DNA of 64,000 bases, from NCBI RefSeq assembly GCF_003324165.1, contig NW_025407853.1:186001-250000 (forward strand), read 5' to 3'. The notes under the pieces were generated by a model that did not search any database, was not told the DNA's origin, and worked only from the letters and a program-made list of their open reading frames with translations. Position 1 is the stretch's first letter. Each line of letters opens with the position of its first letter. Positions 33,283 through 45,200 of this stretch are shown here, piece after piece. A program made the translations under genes and the position numbers. The DNA is from Naegleria lovaniensis (Eukaryota > Heterolobosea > Eutetramitea > Acrasida > Naegleriidae).

Positions 33283-36200
33283 ATGTCATCCTCTTCGATG
33301 GCCATCGAAGACATTTTCAGAAGCAACAATTTCACCGTCTATCTCCTAAGCATTGTTTTTAGTTCATTCATTCTCGTTGTTTTCACCGTATTGTATTTCA
33401 TTGTCCTCACCATTCGATGTTGTCTTCAACACAAAGTCGAAAAGAAAATTCGACTCGAGCAACAAGCTCGGGACAAGGAAGAATTACAGAAACAACAACA
33501 ACAACAACAACACGGAAAACATGCTTCGAAACGTAAAACACTCCATTTATCAACAACAGCAGCATCTTCACCACAAGTGTCAACAAATGCCATCCATCAA
33601 GAGCGATCTTCTGCGATCATTAACATTGCCGATGATCATCAAATTGAAATTTCTAGAAATTCTCTTGCTCATTCGAATCAACATGGTGAGAGTGGACTCA
33701 TGGTTCAAGGAGTGAGTATGAATGGAATTGAATCCATTACTGGAACAAGTAACTCGATGGTCGGTGGCGTCGGAGTTGGAGGTGTGACGACTTTATTACA
33801 ATTTGATCCATTTGCGTATGAAGATGAAAGTGAGGAATGGACGTGTGGAGCATGGAACAAATCATTGAAGTGTTGGATTGGAATGGAAGTGTTGTATTTT
33901 GTGGAGAATGTGTTGTTGTTGTTTATGGCATATGCGTTGATTACTTATATTTCATCATTGGTGGCATGTAAGTAATGTGAATGGTCAATTAAGCAGTTGT
34001 AGGATTTAGTATGGAGAATTGAATTATTTATTTATATTTATTTATATTTATTTATATTTTTTAAATTGATTATTCATAACACTCTTTAAAAATTTGGAAT
34101 ATTGTAAATTTTCTAGTTCAATATCTTCACTGGGGTGCAGGTATTGCCATTAATTTATTTCTCACCATCCTTACAGTACTTCATGGAGTTCGTTATCGAT
34201 TAATTCATGACAAACTCAATTCCATGGTCGATTTAGAAGAAGAAGCATCCAACGTCACTTCTCCAAACAATGACTATCGTGAAAGCATGGCCGAACATCA
34301 CGAGACTATTCCAACCATTACGCTTAATCACGAATTATCATCCAACCATAAGGAAATTCAAAACAATACTTCTCTTGATCCAAGTGCTCCATCTCCTCCT
34401 ACTTCCATAGATAGTCATCCAGCAGCAGCAGCAGCAGTTCACACCATCATTGGAGATTCTCAACAACAATCTTCACAAATGCAATTATCGACTCACACCT
34501 ATGATCAAAATTCAGTGGTTGCTTCTTCTCCTGTTCCTTCGACACCATCCAATGCTGCAACCACTCATGGATACGATCAACAAATTGAATTAATGCCAAT
34601 GAATACGAATGGTACTACTACTAGTGTCGTGACAAGTTCATTACAAACTCTTCCAACGAGTAGTAGTGAAAATATCAATTCTGGAAATACCAACAATATT
34701 GAAATGAATGTCACCGTTCATATGGATGAATTAACGAGTGTGAAACGTCAACAAACCAAACTCGTCATTTTACGACAAGAAGATGTCAATGAAAATGTGG
34801 ATATTCACAAATTTAAATTACTCGATGGACCTCCAAAAGTCTATCAAGATGATCATCTTTCCACAACAGCTCCATCTTTCCACAAGAAAGAACGTTCATT
34901 ACACAAACGATTGGCCTCTCCTTTCGAAATTTACTTTAAATCCATTCAATACGGAATTGTGAATCGATTCATTCTCTTCATTCTCTATTTAATTCTAGCC
35001 ATGGTCATTACCATTGTGTTGACTTCATTCTTTTATGGAACTTGTATTTGTTTGAATGATTTTGAATTTTCAACCACTTTTACAAGATATGTCAATTCGA
35101 GAGAATCCCTTTCGGTGTGTGGAGAGAGAACCATATGTTCTCAAGTACTCATGCTTCCAGAAAAACCTCAACGAGAAATGATTGTGAAATTTTTCACAGA
35201 ATCTCGACCTCAAGGAGTTTCTTTTGTGATTTATTCGAAAAATTCAACGCAATTGAATGCATTCATTCAACAATCAAGTGTTTCACAATTACTAGATGGA
35301 AGTGCTCTCTATAGTAATTTAACAGTTTTGAATTCTTTATTGAGCGAGGCAAATCGAAATCAAACAAATGTCGACATGTTGTTACAATTACAAACATGTA
35401 GTGTGGAAGATTTAAACGAATTTCAAGCAGAACTCATTCAACGTTATGTCCATACTTGTAAATTGAGTGCACTCACTCCACAAACGTCATACTATTTTTC
35501 AACATTTTATTTCACCATTGTTGAGAGATTATCGAGTGAATTTACAAATAATGTTACTTCCAATTACAAAACTCTACTTGTGAAAAGTTCTACACTCAGC
35601 AAGTGGACAACCTTTTCAAATATGATGGCAAATCCAATTAAATTTATTGTGAGTGGAGAAGTTGGATTTAATGACAAATCTCTCAATATGATGAAAGAGG
35701 CCATTCAAAATTCAAATCCATCTTTTATTGCCTTTACTGGAAATATTGCATTTGATAATGGATTTTTAACATGTTATGGAAGATGGGTGAAATTTTTATC
35801 GAGATATCAATCCATTGCACTTGATTCGAATAATAATTCCATTCCATTATTGACAGCTATTGGAAATCATGAAACATTATTTTGGAGATTTAAGGCCAAT
35901 TCAGAAAATGATTTAAGACCTTATCGAGCATTTATTTTACATGAAATCAACAAGACGGGCGCTTCACAAGAATTTTCACACATGCATTATATTTTCAATG
36001 AAAACTCAACGACATGTTCCATGATGGTATTAGATAGTCATGTGGTAAAAAGTCATGAATCTCAACAATCGTTTATTGTTTCGAAATATTCGAGTGGAGT
36101 TGACAAGTATCGAATGGTCATGTATAATATGCCACTGTATCCATCAGTTTCAGATTTTGGTAAGTTATATTTTGTGTGTTTTTTTTAAATCAGTAGTTCA

Positions 36201-36627
36201 ACCATTTTTTGCTTAAATATTATTAGACACTGAATTATCAAGAAATGGTAGAAATTATTGGTCACCTCTCTTTACCACTCACAATGTAACGCTTGCATTT
36301 GAGGGTTATGATCGATCGTACAAGAGAACAAAGGTGATCGCGGCCACAGCAGCAACAAACAATGGTGTCAATGTGTCGCCAAATGTGCTTGTGCAAAATC
36401 AAACGAGTTGCTCCTTCTCTTTAGGTACCACTCATGTTGGAGATGGCTCTATGGGTGCAGATTTAGCTAGATCACTATCAAGCGTTACGACATCTGTTGC
36501 AGATTTATTCTATACTCGACAAATAGCTCACAACTACAAAGAAGTAACTTGCGACGGTGTGAATGGAGTGAAAGTGAAAGTTTTTAATGATAATGGAGCT
36601 TTATTAGATTATTTTGAGAGATATTAA
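33283..36627 (+). CDS. Multi-pass membrane protein with degenerate purple-acid-phosphatase-like domain
   Basis: Three exons (33283-33967, 34117-36159 and 36227-36627) join in phase to 1042 residues. Membrane segments: about 18-46, 205-227, 230-253 and 505-530, the last followed by a large non-cytosolic part. Between the third and fourth spans lies a ~240-residue Ser/Thr/Asn-rich loop. The C-terminal ~300 residues follow the order of a purple acid phosphatase: FIVSGEVGFN (~737), FIAFTGNIAFDNG (~768), LLTAIGNHETLF (~811), MVMYNMPLYPS (~899), and FEGYDRSYKRT (~934). Only the Asn and His of GNHE match metal ligands; the expected Asp, Asp, His and GHxH positions read Glu, Asn, Asn and GYxR. It is therefore probably a catalytically dead phosphatase-like receptor or scaffold. 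Fold call is by motif order, moderately sure. Confidence 0.75.
34027..34062. repeat. 10-bp AT microsatellite in an intron
   Basis: Three tandem copies of a ten-base unit (tttatattta) lie in the first intron (33968-34116) of the phosphatase-like membrane protein gene. No function is implied. Confidence 0.8.
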
Positions 36628-36701
36628 TCAACCAATGAATAATCATACTACAGTACAACCTATTGTTGGAAAAAATTAAAATTGTTTACGGATTGTTTAC
36701 A

Positions 36702-39700
36702 TTACTTTTGTGCTGCGTTGCTTGATCGAGGGTCGTGTCTCAACTTGGCAAGGATGGACTTTGCTTTTGAGGTTGAAATAGATTGATCAATCAGCTTATT
36801 AATTAAGGAGGCGTTTGTGCCGAGAGTGTTTGTGGTTGGCGTTTGGGATTGTGACTTCTTTTTGAAAGTGTTTGCTGATGAAGGGGATGTACTTGGTTTT
36901 GTCTGAGGTTGATTCATTGTCACAGGCTTTGGTTTTGGCTGAATGCTCAAATCACCTGGCCCGTATGGAAGAGAAAATGATTGATATCCCATTGCTCGTT
37001 TCACAAACTTTCTCATCTTTTTTTCCACACTCTCGCTTCTCTGACGCTCTTCTTCTTCGAGCATAATTCGAAGCTTCTCTTCATCCATGTTGATCGTTGC
37101 TCTTTGAAGTATGTTGTGGTGGCTGTTAATCTTGTTAAAGTTTGAAGCAGTATTCATTTCAATTTGTTTGTCCTGAATTTTTTGGATAGATCGAAGCACT
37201 TTTTGTTGCTTTTCAACATTCAAGTCATGAATGTACATGGTCTCTGCTAGATCAATCATGGTTTGCGTTTTTTCAATAGCTGAAAGCAGTGTAAAAGATT
37301 GAGTTAGCAAGTCATCAAATACTTGAATGGAGCTCCTGTAGAGATGATCATAAGTTGCCTCGTCCATGTCAATAAATAGAGATGCTTGTTCTCTTTCAAC
37401 TTTAACCCCAGAAAAAAGTGACTGTACAAAGTCGATTCTTTCATCTTGGAGAGCTTGTTTAGACTCTCTAAGTCGTTCCTCAAAAATAGCGTAATCAACC
37501 AAATCTGTGGTAACCTCAATAATAGAAATTACGTCATCTAATGTGTTTTTGATTGCTTTCAACTCCATTCTATCTAAATGATCGATAATGTTCAATTGTA
37601 CTTCTTCTTCAACCATTATTTGCAGCAATTCTTCTTTGGTTGGTCCAAGCACAAGCCGGTCCACTTCACAAACATCTTCAATATTCACTTCTACATCGTA
37701 AACGGAGCATGTTGAGCGCTCCAAGTCTTCTTGCTCATTATTTTTCATGTTTTGCATGACAAGGTATTTCTGTTTCTTTGCCTCAACTTCTTGCGAGTCT
37801 TGAGTCTTGAATAGCTCACTCTTGTACTCTTTGAAACCTTTCTTTTTTCCAATAGTGTGGTCGTAAATCAACTTGGCATACGTTCGACCATTGGATATAA
37901 TTTCTACAATTGGCTGTTTTGATTGAGCGGTGGCCAAATAGCATGATATAACACGATAGGGCCATCGTATCAGGGATATCGCCTCTTCTGCTCTTATCAT
38001 TTCTTTAAGCCTACTATTATCAGTCACGTTCTTTCTCCGTAAATATTCATCTGTGGATGTGGAACTATCATTGAATATTGTATTGTCAAAAGATAATTGC
38101 TTGCGGATGGTGCTCATATATTGGTCTAGAAGAGTAGGATAGAACATTCCAATGTGAAGAGCTTCAAACGAAACTTCATCTCTCCATAAAAACCTGTACA
38201 GGTCGTTGGTAATGTTAAAATTAGTGTCAGTATCAATAAAAATGATAAGTTTCGTTTTGTCACTCAGTTCAATGACCTCATTCTTGTATAGCTGACCCAA
38301 GCTATCCTTTCCAATCTTCTTTTTCAGTTGAAGTTGCGACCTGAACATTTGTTTTTCAAAGGTGTCACATTGATAATCTGGAGTATCTTCAGTGACAACG
38401 CCTTCAAGAGAACGAATAGAGTCAACACCTGCAGTCAACAAGTCCTTGAGCTTTTTTGCATCGTATTTGTCTGCTACTTTGACAGAGGGAGTCATAAATC
38501 TGCATTTGTCTTCAACAATAAGCTGATACGAGCCATTGGGATCTAGTTTGAAATTAAAATAGCTCATCCACAATCCTTCAGAATATGTTTTAGAAGTTAT
38601 TGATCTATAATAGTCTATTGCATTGTTGACCCATCTTGACCCGTTATAATGACTCTCTAACTTGTCAATAACAAAGGAATCATCTAAATTTTCGTACTTT
38701 TGATATTGTCTATATTCAAAGTCTACAGCATTGTCCCACTTGTACCCGCTTGGAACTTCAAATTTTTCATGTTCGACTTGCTTAACCATGAGGTAGTACA
38801 AAATATTTTGGCCCTTCATGGTAACAACCTTATCTAACAGTACTCCAAGGTCAGTACTGGGTTTTGTAGATTGATTAATGGCCCTATGTAGGTCGTTAAA
38901 CCCTCTTATAAATTCGGTTCTAAAGACATCCATCACAACTTGTGGATTTGATAATGAAGGAGCAAGTTCAAGGATCGACTTTGAGAAAGAGTGTTGTCCT
39001 TGACGCATAAGCCATTGCCAATCGGGATGATCTAGCCTTTTTGCGGCTTCAATATGGTACATTAATCTTTCCAATTTGACAGATGGCAAGTTATCGTTAC
39101 GGTCTGACAAAATTTCACCACTCCTAGTAAAGAACAGTACGCCTAAAAAAACGCCTGATGGTAGTTTTTTCTGAATAATCGATTCTCGCATCAGCTTTTC
39201 TTGTTGAACCTCTTTTTTCGCTTTTAACTTTTGTGATACAGGTTGGAAATCCTCACCAAATGGGACTATGACGCAAAAAAACCGTAATAATCATTAATTA
39301 CACTAATTATTAGCTCAATTCAAAAAAATTTAACTTACCTTCTTTGAGTTTGGCTCTAGATCTCCAATATTCAATTGATTTAAAGCACAAATTGCCCAAC
39401 TTGATTGTTTCATCGATTGTCTCATCGTTAATTTTCTTTGATTGCTTAATATCATGCATCAATTTAAGAAAAGTATTTCGCAATTCAGGCTTTTCGGTGG
39501 TTGTTGGATTTTTGAAAATTATTTCCAAAATGCGGAGACACTTCTCTAGTGTTGTTTTGTCCATCTTCTTCAAGTTTTTCTCAATATATGATAGAGCTTC
39601 TTGTAAAGCCGCATCTCTTTCGAATGGGTTTCTTGAGACGATGTGTAAGTATCTTAGGCCTTGCTCGTATTTACTAACAACAAATGTATCTGTTGTTTCT

Positions 39701-41560
39701 TGAATGCTCTCATCTACAGTTTCGAATGGATCGGCCTCAATAATGGATTTTACAACTGCTGGTCCGGTAGTTTCAGTAATTGGCTTGTAATATGAGTTGG
39801 CAAACTCAACAGAGGCAAGGCGGTAATCTGAGAGAATACGTACGGCATATTATTCAGCATAATAAACCTGTTCATCAGGTACTTACAATGCAAGTCTATT
39901 TCCTTTTTACTTTCAATTTCGTTATAGGCTAATTCCAATCCAACCTTTAGACGTTCCTTACTTATAGTAGGTGCTTGAAGCACTAGCTCTACACCGTCAA
40001 TAATGAGAACAAACTTGGAATCTTTCTCATCATTTATATCAAAAAAGTCAATTAACGGTAGGGCATTCAAAATAACATTTTTCTTACTTCTTTCATGAAT
40101 CGTTGCAAAGAGAGTTAGAAAAGCATTAGTAACATTGAGAATAGAAAAAAAAACATACGATTTTCCATCTTGTCCTGCAATGAACAGACAGAAGGCGCCA
40201 ACAAAGTCTCGGGCTAAAATAACAATTCGGTCCTTCTTAGTTTTGGGCTATTGCAAGTAGGAAAAATTTTTTTGCTTGATCGCAAATTACATCAAATTAC
40301 TTACTGAAACAAAAAGGCTGGATTTGAAAGCAGTGTGGACATGCACCTCTCCCCTTCCGGGCAGCACAAACAATTCTTCGTTTTCGATGATTAAGCTAAA
40401 ATAAAAAATTAATTAATAAAAACTTACCGTCCTCAATTTGGTCGTCAAATTCTGTTCTCGCCAAATCTTTCTTTGAATAGTTTTGTTTGGAGTTCAAGTT
40501 CTTTCTGCCAATGAAAGATAGTTTCTTTACGGAAGTAAAATCTTTGAAATCCTCTTGAGAGGAAGTTCCTGCATTGTCCTGAATCGTTGTCATTGATTTC
40601 TTTGGCTCGTTGGTAGGAGTTGTAGGGCTATTGACCATCGTGGCAGCCCTCTTTTTTACTTTCTCATTGTCGTCAACAATGGTGACTTTCTTCAATTTGG
40701 ATGCCTCAGACTCTGTACTAACAGTTGATCTGTTCTCTTGTAGACCCTCGTCCGATTGTTTGAGCCCTTTATGTGGACTTGTCTCACCAGTGTTGTCATT
40801 GGAAGCAACAATGGTGGACTCCTTGCCCTGCTGCTCTGTTTGTTCCTTTGTAGTAGTAATAGGTTGTTGTTGTGTTGGAAAAGATATATCCTTGCTTCTG
40901 GTTTCTGGAGTAGTTGGAGTTTGTTGTGTTGCTGTTACATTGCTCTTGGAGGCTAGATCTTGAGGTTTTGTAGTCTTGCTGTTTGGATCTGATGACGATG
41001 CTGATGATGATGAAGCCTTGTCTTCTTTTGCTTGCTGAGGGACTGAGGTGGTGTTAGGCTGTGTGGTTGTTGGAGTAGTAGCGGGAGGAATTGAGGGTGT
41101 TGAGGGTGTTGAGGGTGTTACAGGTGTTGAGGGAGGTGTTGATGGATCAGAGGTGCTTGCTGTGTTACTGTTGGTGGTCGGTGTTGATGCACTTTGCTCC
41201 TCCAATGACACATAATCAGGAAAGTCCAAATAACTTGCAAGGAATTGCTTGGAGCCCCAATGAAAGTAGGCTAACTTTCCTGTTCGTGGATCTTCCTTTT
41301 CTTGATAAATTTTACTATCATGATGATCATCATTAAGAATTGCAAGTCATGGAAATCAAGTAAATTGAAATGTACATACGTTCTATCGGTTCGATAAGGA
41401 CGTGGATAAAAGTATGTTTCTTTAAACCTCACATATTCTGTTTTTCCAATTTTGAAGACATCCGGAGCTGTTTACCCAACGTATATGATGCACCAGTTAT
41501 ATCTTGGTTTGATTAAGGCTACATACCTCTTGAAGGCTGCTGCGAGTTGTTGTCCGACAT
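36702..41560 (-). CDS. Large unrecognised protein, eight exons
   Basis: Eight exons on the minus strand (41560-41527, 41467-41380, 41314-40428, 40375-40305, 40247-40159, 40089-39887, 39827-39339 and 39265-36702) join in phase to 1474 residues. I do not recognise the protein. Visible parts: an N-terminal segment with aromatic-rich RFKETYFYPRPYRTDRT; a Pro/Thr/Ser/Gln low-complexity region (~75-270); a stretch at ~335-450 with alternating strands ending in a helix (KKDRIVILARDFVGAFCLFI, then FVLIIDGVELVLQAP, then RLKVGLELAYNEI), which could be a PH-like domain; a helical region; a mixed region with KTKLIIFIDTDTNFNITNDL; a long C-terminal coiled coil (~1150-1380); and a Ser/Thr/Lys tail. There is no signal peptide or membrane span. 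A scaffold role is plausible. Seven introns is the highest count in the window. Confidence 0.8.
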
Positions 41561-41657
41561 CTCATCACACGATTTAATGTTGCAGCTTTGAAAATTTTTT
41601 TGCAATTGCTGTAACGGAAAAAGGTTGTGCTGCAAAGGAAATTCCTTCAAGATAACT

Positions 41658-42113
41658 TCATAGGAATGCTGGAGGTTTCTCTCTCGTCATGTTCATAATT
41701 TCGTGCACTTTAATTTGTTGTTCCATCTGAGTGATGAGCGTCGAGTTCTGAGTGATATGAGTCACATCCAATTCTGTTAACACATTCGAGTAAAAATTCA
41801 ATTCTGCAAGAAAATATAATAATTTCAATCGAAGTCTCTGTTTTTGATATTTCAATGCAAATAAATATAAATTTGTGGCATCAATTCCGAGTAATGATTT
41901 TGAATCCGAGTTGTCACGACGATACAAATTATTTTCAATCATCAAATGTAAACCCAAATAATGATATTCGAGTAAGTATCGAAAAATTAAATTCTTTTCT
42001 TTTTCAAATTGATGTTTTTCCTTCAAGTGTTTTCTCACATATTTTGAAAATTGAACTTGGTGATTGGAAGTTGGCGTGGATGAAGCAACGAGATTTTGTT
42101 CAGTAGTGACCAT
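41658..42113 (-). CDS. Small helical hypothetical protein
   Basis: 151 residues from the ATG at 42113, which follows an A-run; the frame has five further non-ATG codons upstream. The sequence is mostly amphipathic helix, with basic FSKYVRKHLKEKHQFEKEKN near the N-terminus and LKYQKQRLRLKLLYFLAELN in the middle. No signal peptide or membrane segment is evident. It resembles a small helical subunit or assembly factor, but I recognise no family. The stop lies 97 bp upstream of the start of the eight-exon gene, on the same strand. Confidence 0.6.
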   Translation of the reverse strand: MVTTEQNLVASSTPTSNHQVQFSKYVRKHLKEKHQFEKEKNLIFRYLLEYHYLGLHLMIENNLYRRDNSDSKSLLGIDATNLYLFALKYQKQRLRLKLLYFLAELNFYSNVLTELDVTHITQNSTLITQMEQQIKVHEIMNMTREKPPAFL

Positions 42114-42227
42114 TTTTTTTAACAACACCAGAGCGTTCCTTGCAGCCTTTTATGAATACCCTAGTATCTTGGACTTTATTGATAAGAGGTCAATATGGAA
42201 GCCATGACTACGACTACTCCTCCTCTG

Positions 42228-45200
42228 TTACAACAACGTGGACAACTGATTCTTTGCAAATTCCTTCACTTCCTTATTGCGGTCACCATGTAATTGTACC
42301 AGCTTTTTGCACAAATCAACACAACCAGACTTTTGTAAAATGGTTGCGTTTGAATCCAGCTCATTCAATTGCGCAACAAGTTTCAATAAGGACAAGCTCA
42401 ATTCTCCATCATGATCACTATGTGTGAATGTTTGAGTGCATTTCACAAGTGATTTCATATCATCAACACTCACTTTGAAAGTCTCATAATGTTGAGCAAT
42501 TCCTTGCAATATGGAACATAAAAAGATACATCCTTCTTTTTCCATATTCGTCGCGTCTTTCAACTTGGAAAAACATGAAGAAATTAATTTCTCACGAATA
42601 TCCTTGGAGAGAATATTTTCAACCAATAATTGACGATTGTCCTTCTCAATGGAACTTCGTTTCATTTTGAATTGAGTGTGTGGTATCACAAGAGACAATA
42701 CATGAAGAGTCAATGTCAAAATGTGAGGTGTTGTAGATCGTTGAATAATATCGAGTAGGGCAACATGGAAACCGAATGTGCTTGCGAATTGTGTTCCTGC
42801 ACTCTTTGGATCATTCTCTAAATGTTTCAAGAATAAACTCATCATCATTTCATAGAGTTCATTATCGTTGAACTCGCTCAATGAGAGTATAAGGGTTCGA
42901 ACGTGTGTATAGACTGTTTGTGAAGATAATTGTTGATCCGCAGATGTTTCACTCCATGCTTTTTCTAGAACACTTGGATAATACTTTTCAATTTCATACA
43001 AGAATTCAACACAAAATGAAACCACCCAACCATCATCGGCATATTTTGAGAGAGCAGCAAAAAAGAGACTTCCAAATTCTGTGGCTAACACTTGTATCAG
43101 CTTTTCTCTTGCATCTGTATCTGATTTGTTTCTGTAAATGGTGTGAATGACATTGAGTGTGTTTGTCACCAATTCCTTATTCTTTAAATTCAACTGAACG
43201 ATATTCTTGAATGATTTCATAATGAGAGGGGAAGAGTCTGATAATTCTACAAATATTTTTGTAATATATTGCTGAATATTGGATGATCGCGTTACGGAGG
43301 TATTTGTTTTGGATGATGCAGAAAGTAGTGAAGACACACCTCCTTGCATGACCATGGATTTGGCCAATTCCATTTTAGCAATTTTTGAAGTGTCCTTTCC
43401 TGTCAATGTCACAAACTTGGTCAATGGAATAATAATCGCATTCTCATCGTCATTGATCTTGTTTGGAATTGATACTCCATAGTGATAAACGACGAATTTG
43501 ATCATAATGTCAAACGCTCCTTGTTTCCTACTGATGGTTTTCAAAGATTCAATATTGTGCAAACAAATATTATTCAACAAAATGAACATGTTTCGTGACA
43601 ATTCATAACTCAACGTGAGTTGCTTGAGAGTATAAACTTTGGAAATAACTTCATCACATTGCTTGATCATATTTTCCAGTTGAGTAAGCAGCTCATTCAC
43701 ATGATCACTTGGCTTCTCGCTCAACATTCCCAACACTTGTACAGCCAAAGAAATGACACGAACATGTTCCACATGAGTGGTTGTAGAAGTCTTGCTCTGA
43801 TTATTCAATGTCATTCTCTTCAAAAATTTGCGATAATGTCTCTTAATAATATCGATGCATGCACTCATGCAACCAGTTAATCTCATGAGTGCCTTGTACT
43901 GCTCATTGTTTGGAGCTGTACTTTCAATAACTTCCACACAAATGGACAGTCCTGTTGATACAATGGAATAGCTCTTAGTATTGTCATTAATCATACAAAT
44001 ACACGATTGTAAACCTTCATGGTGGAGAAGATCGTCAATCAATTGTTTCTTATTTTTCACAAAATGTGAATGTAAATATTTTGCACATTTCATTGCCTTA
44101 GCTCTGCAATTCGAGTTATATTCCAACTCCTCAATGAGTTGAGAAAGTGATGAGATGGCCTCACCTTCTTCATTGTCAACATCATAATCATCGTCATCAT
44201 CTCGATCGTCCTCATCTTTTTCATCCTCAGAAAGTTCAAAGAGTGGATCCATAATATTCACCTCAACAATGGATGAGTTTGCAGATTTCAAGCTATTCGA
44301 TGAAGCGTTTTGACTTGAAGGTTTTCTTATGATGGTATTATTGTCATCTTGTTCATTCTCTTCTGTCTTGGGTTGAGAATTTTCTGTGCTTCTCTTTGGA
44401 GGTGCTCCAGAAGATGTAATCGTTTTAGGAGCGTCATCATCGTCGTCATCGCTTTCATCTTTGAGAATTGTCTTTTTTGACTTGTTTGGAGGACCACCGG
44501 ATGGTGAAGGTGTGGTGGTACTACTACTACTTGTTTTTTTCACAACTTTGTCATTCTCCTCATCAGAAGAAGAATCGTCATCTTTCAATACAGTTTTTTT
44601 GGCCTTATTCGGAGGACCACCCATCGAAGAAGAAGTGGATGATTCATGCTTACTCGTCGTACTTGTTGAAGTATTGGTTGTGGTTTGCGAATGGTTAGGG
44701 GTGGATTTAGTTGCTGAAGGAGAAGTAGAAGAGGATGAAGGTTGTTTCTTCTTTGTTACAATAATGTCATCATCATCAGAATCCTCATTTTTCAAAACAG
44801 TCTTCTTTTTACCATGATGTGAAGAAGATAATTGTTGATTTTCATGATCCATGGCATGATCTTCCTCAACTACTTTCTTGGCCACTGCATTTTGTAACAC
44901 AAATGCAGGTTCTTCCTCTTCATCTTCGTCCAATTTCGCTGGCTCAATAGGGTCTAAGTCATCATCCAGTTGAGCTGGTTCAATGGGATATAATTCGTCA
45001 TCCAATTGGTTTGCTGGTTGAATGGGTTCCAAATCTTCCTCTGCTTTGAGTGGTAAAGAAGACGAAGCAGCAACGATATTTTCCGATGTTGATTCTTGTG
45101 GAGCTGTTGATGGTGTATTGGTCGTTGTTGATTCGGTACTGCTATTGATGACACTCTTCTTTAATTCTTCGACTTTCAATGAGGAAGAAGTATTATATGT

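Noticed and set aside
40376-40426. Acceptor at the first AG (tttattttag) of the fourth exon of the 1474-residue gene
   Set aside because: It gives an immediate stop; the next AG (ending at 40376) keeps the frame and the whole exon chain in phase.
44386-44817. 143-residue plus-strand frame
   Set aside because: It is an antisense shadow of the Ser/Asp-rich linker of the PH-ARM gene.
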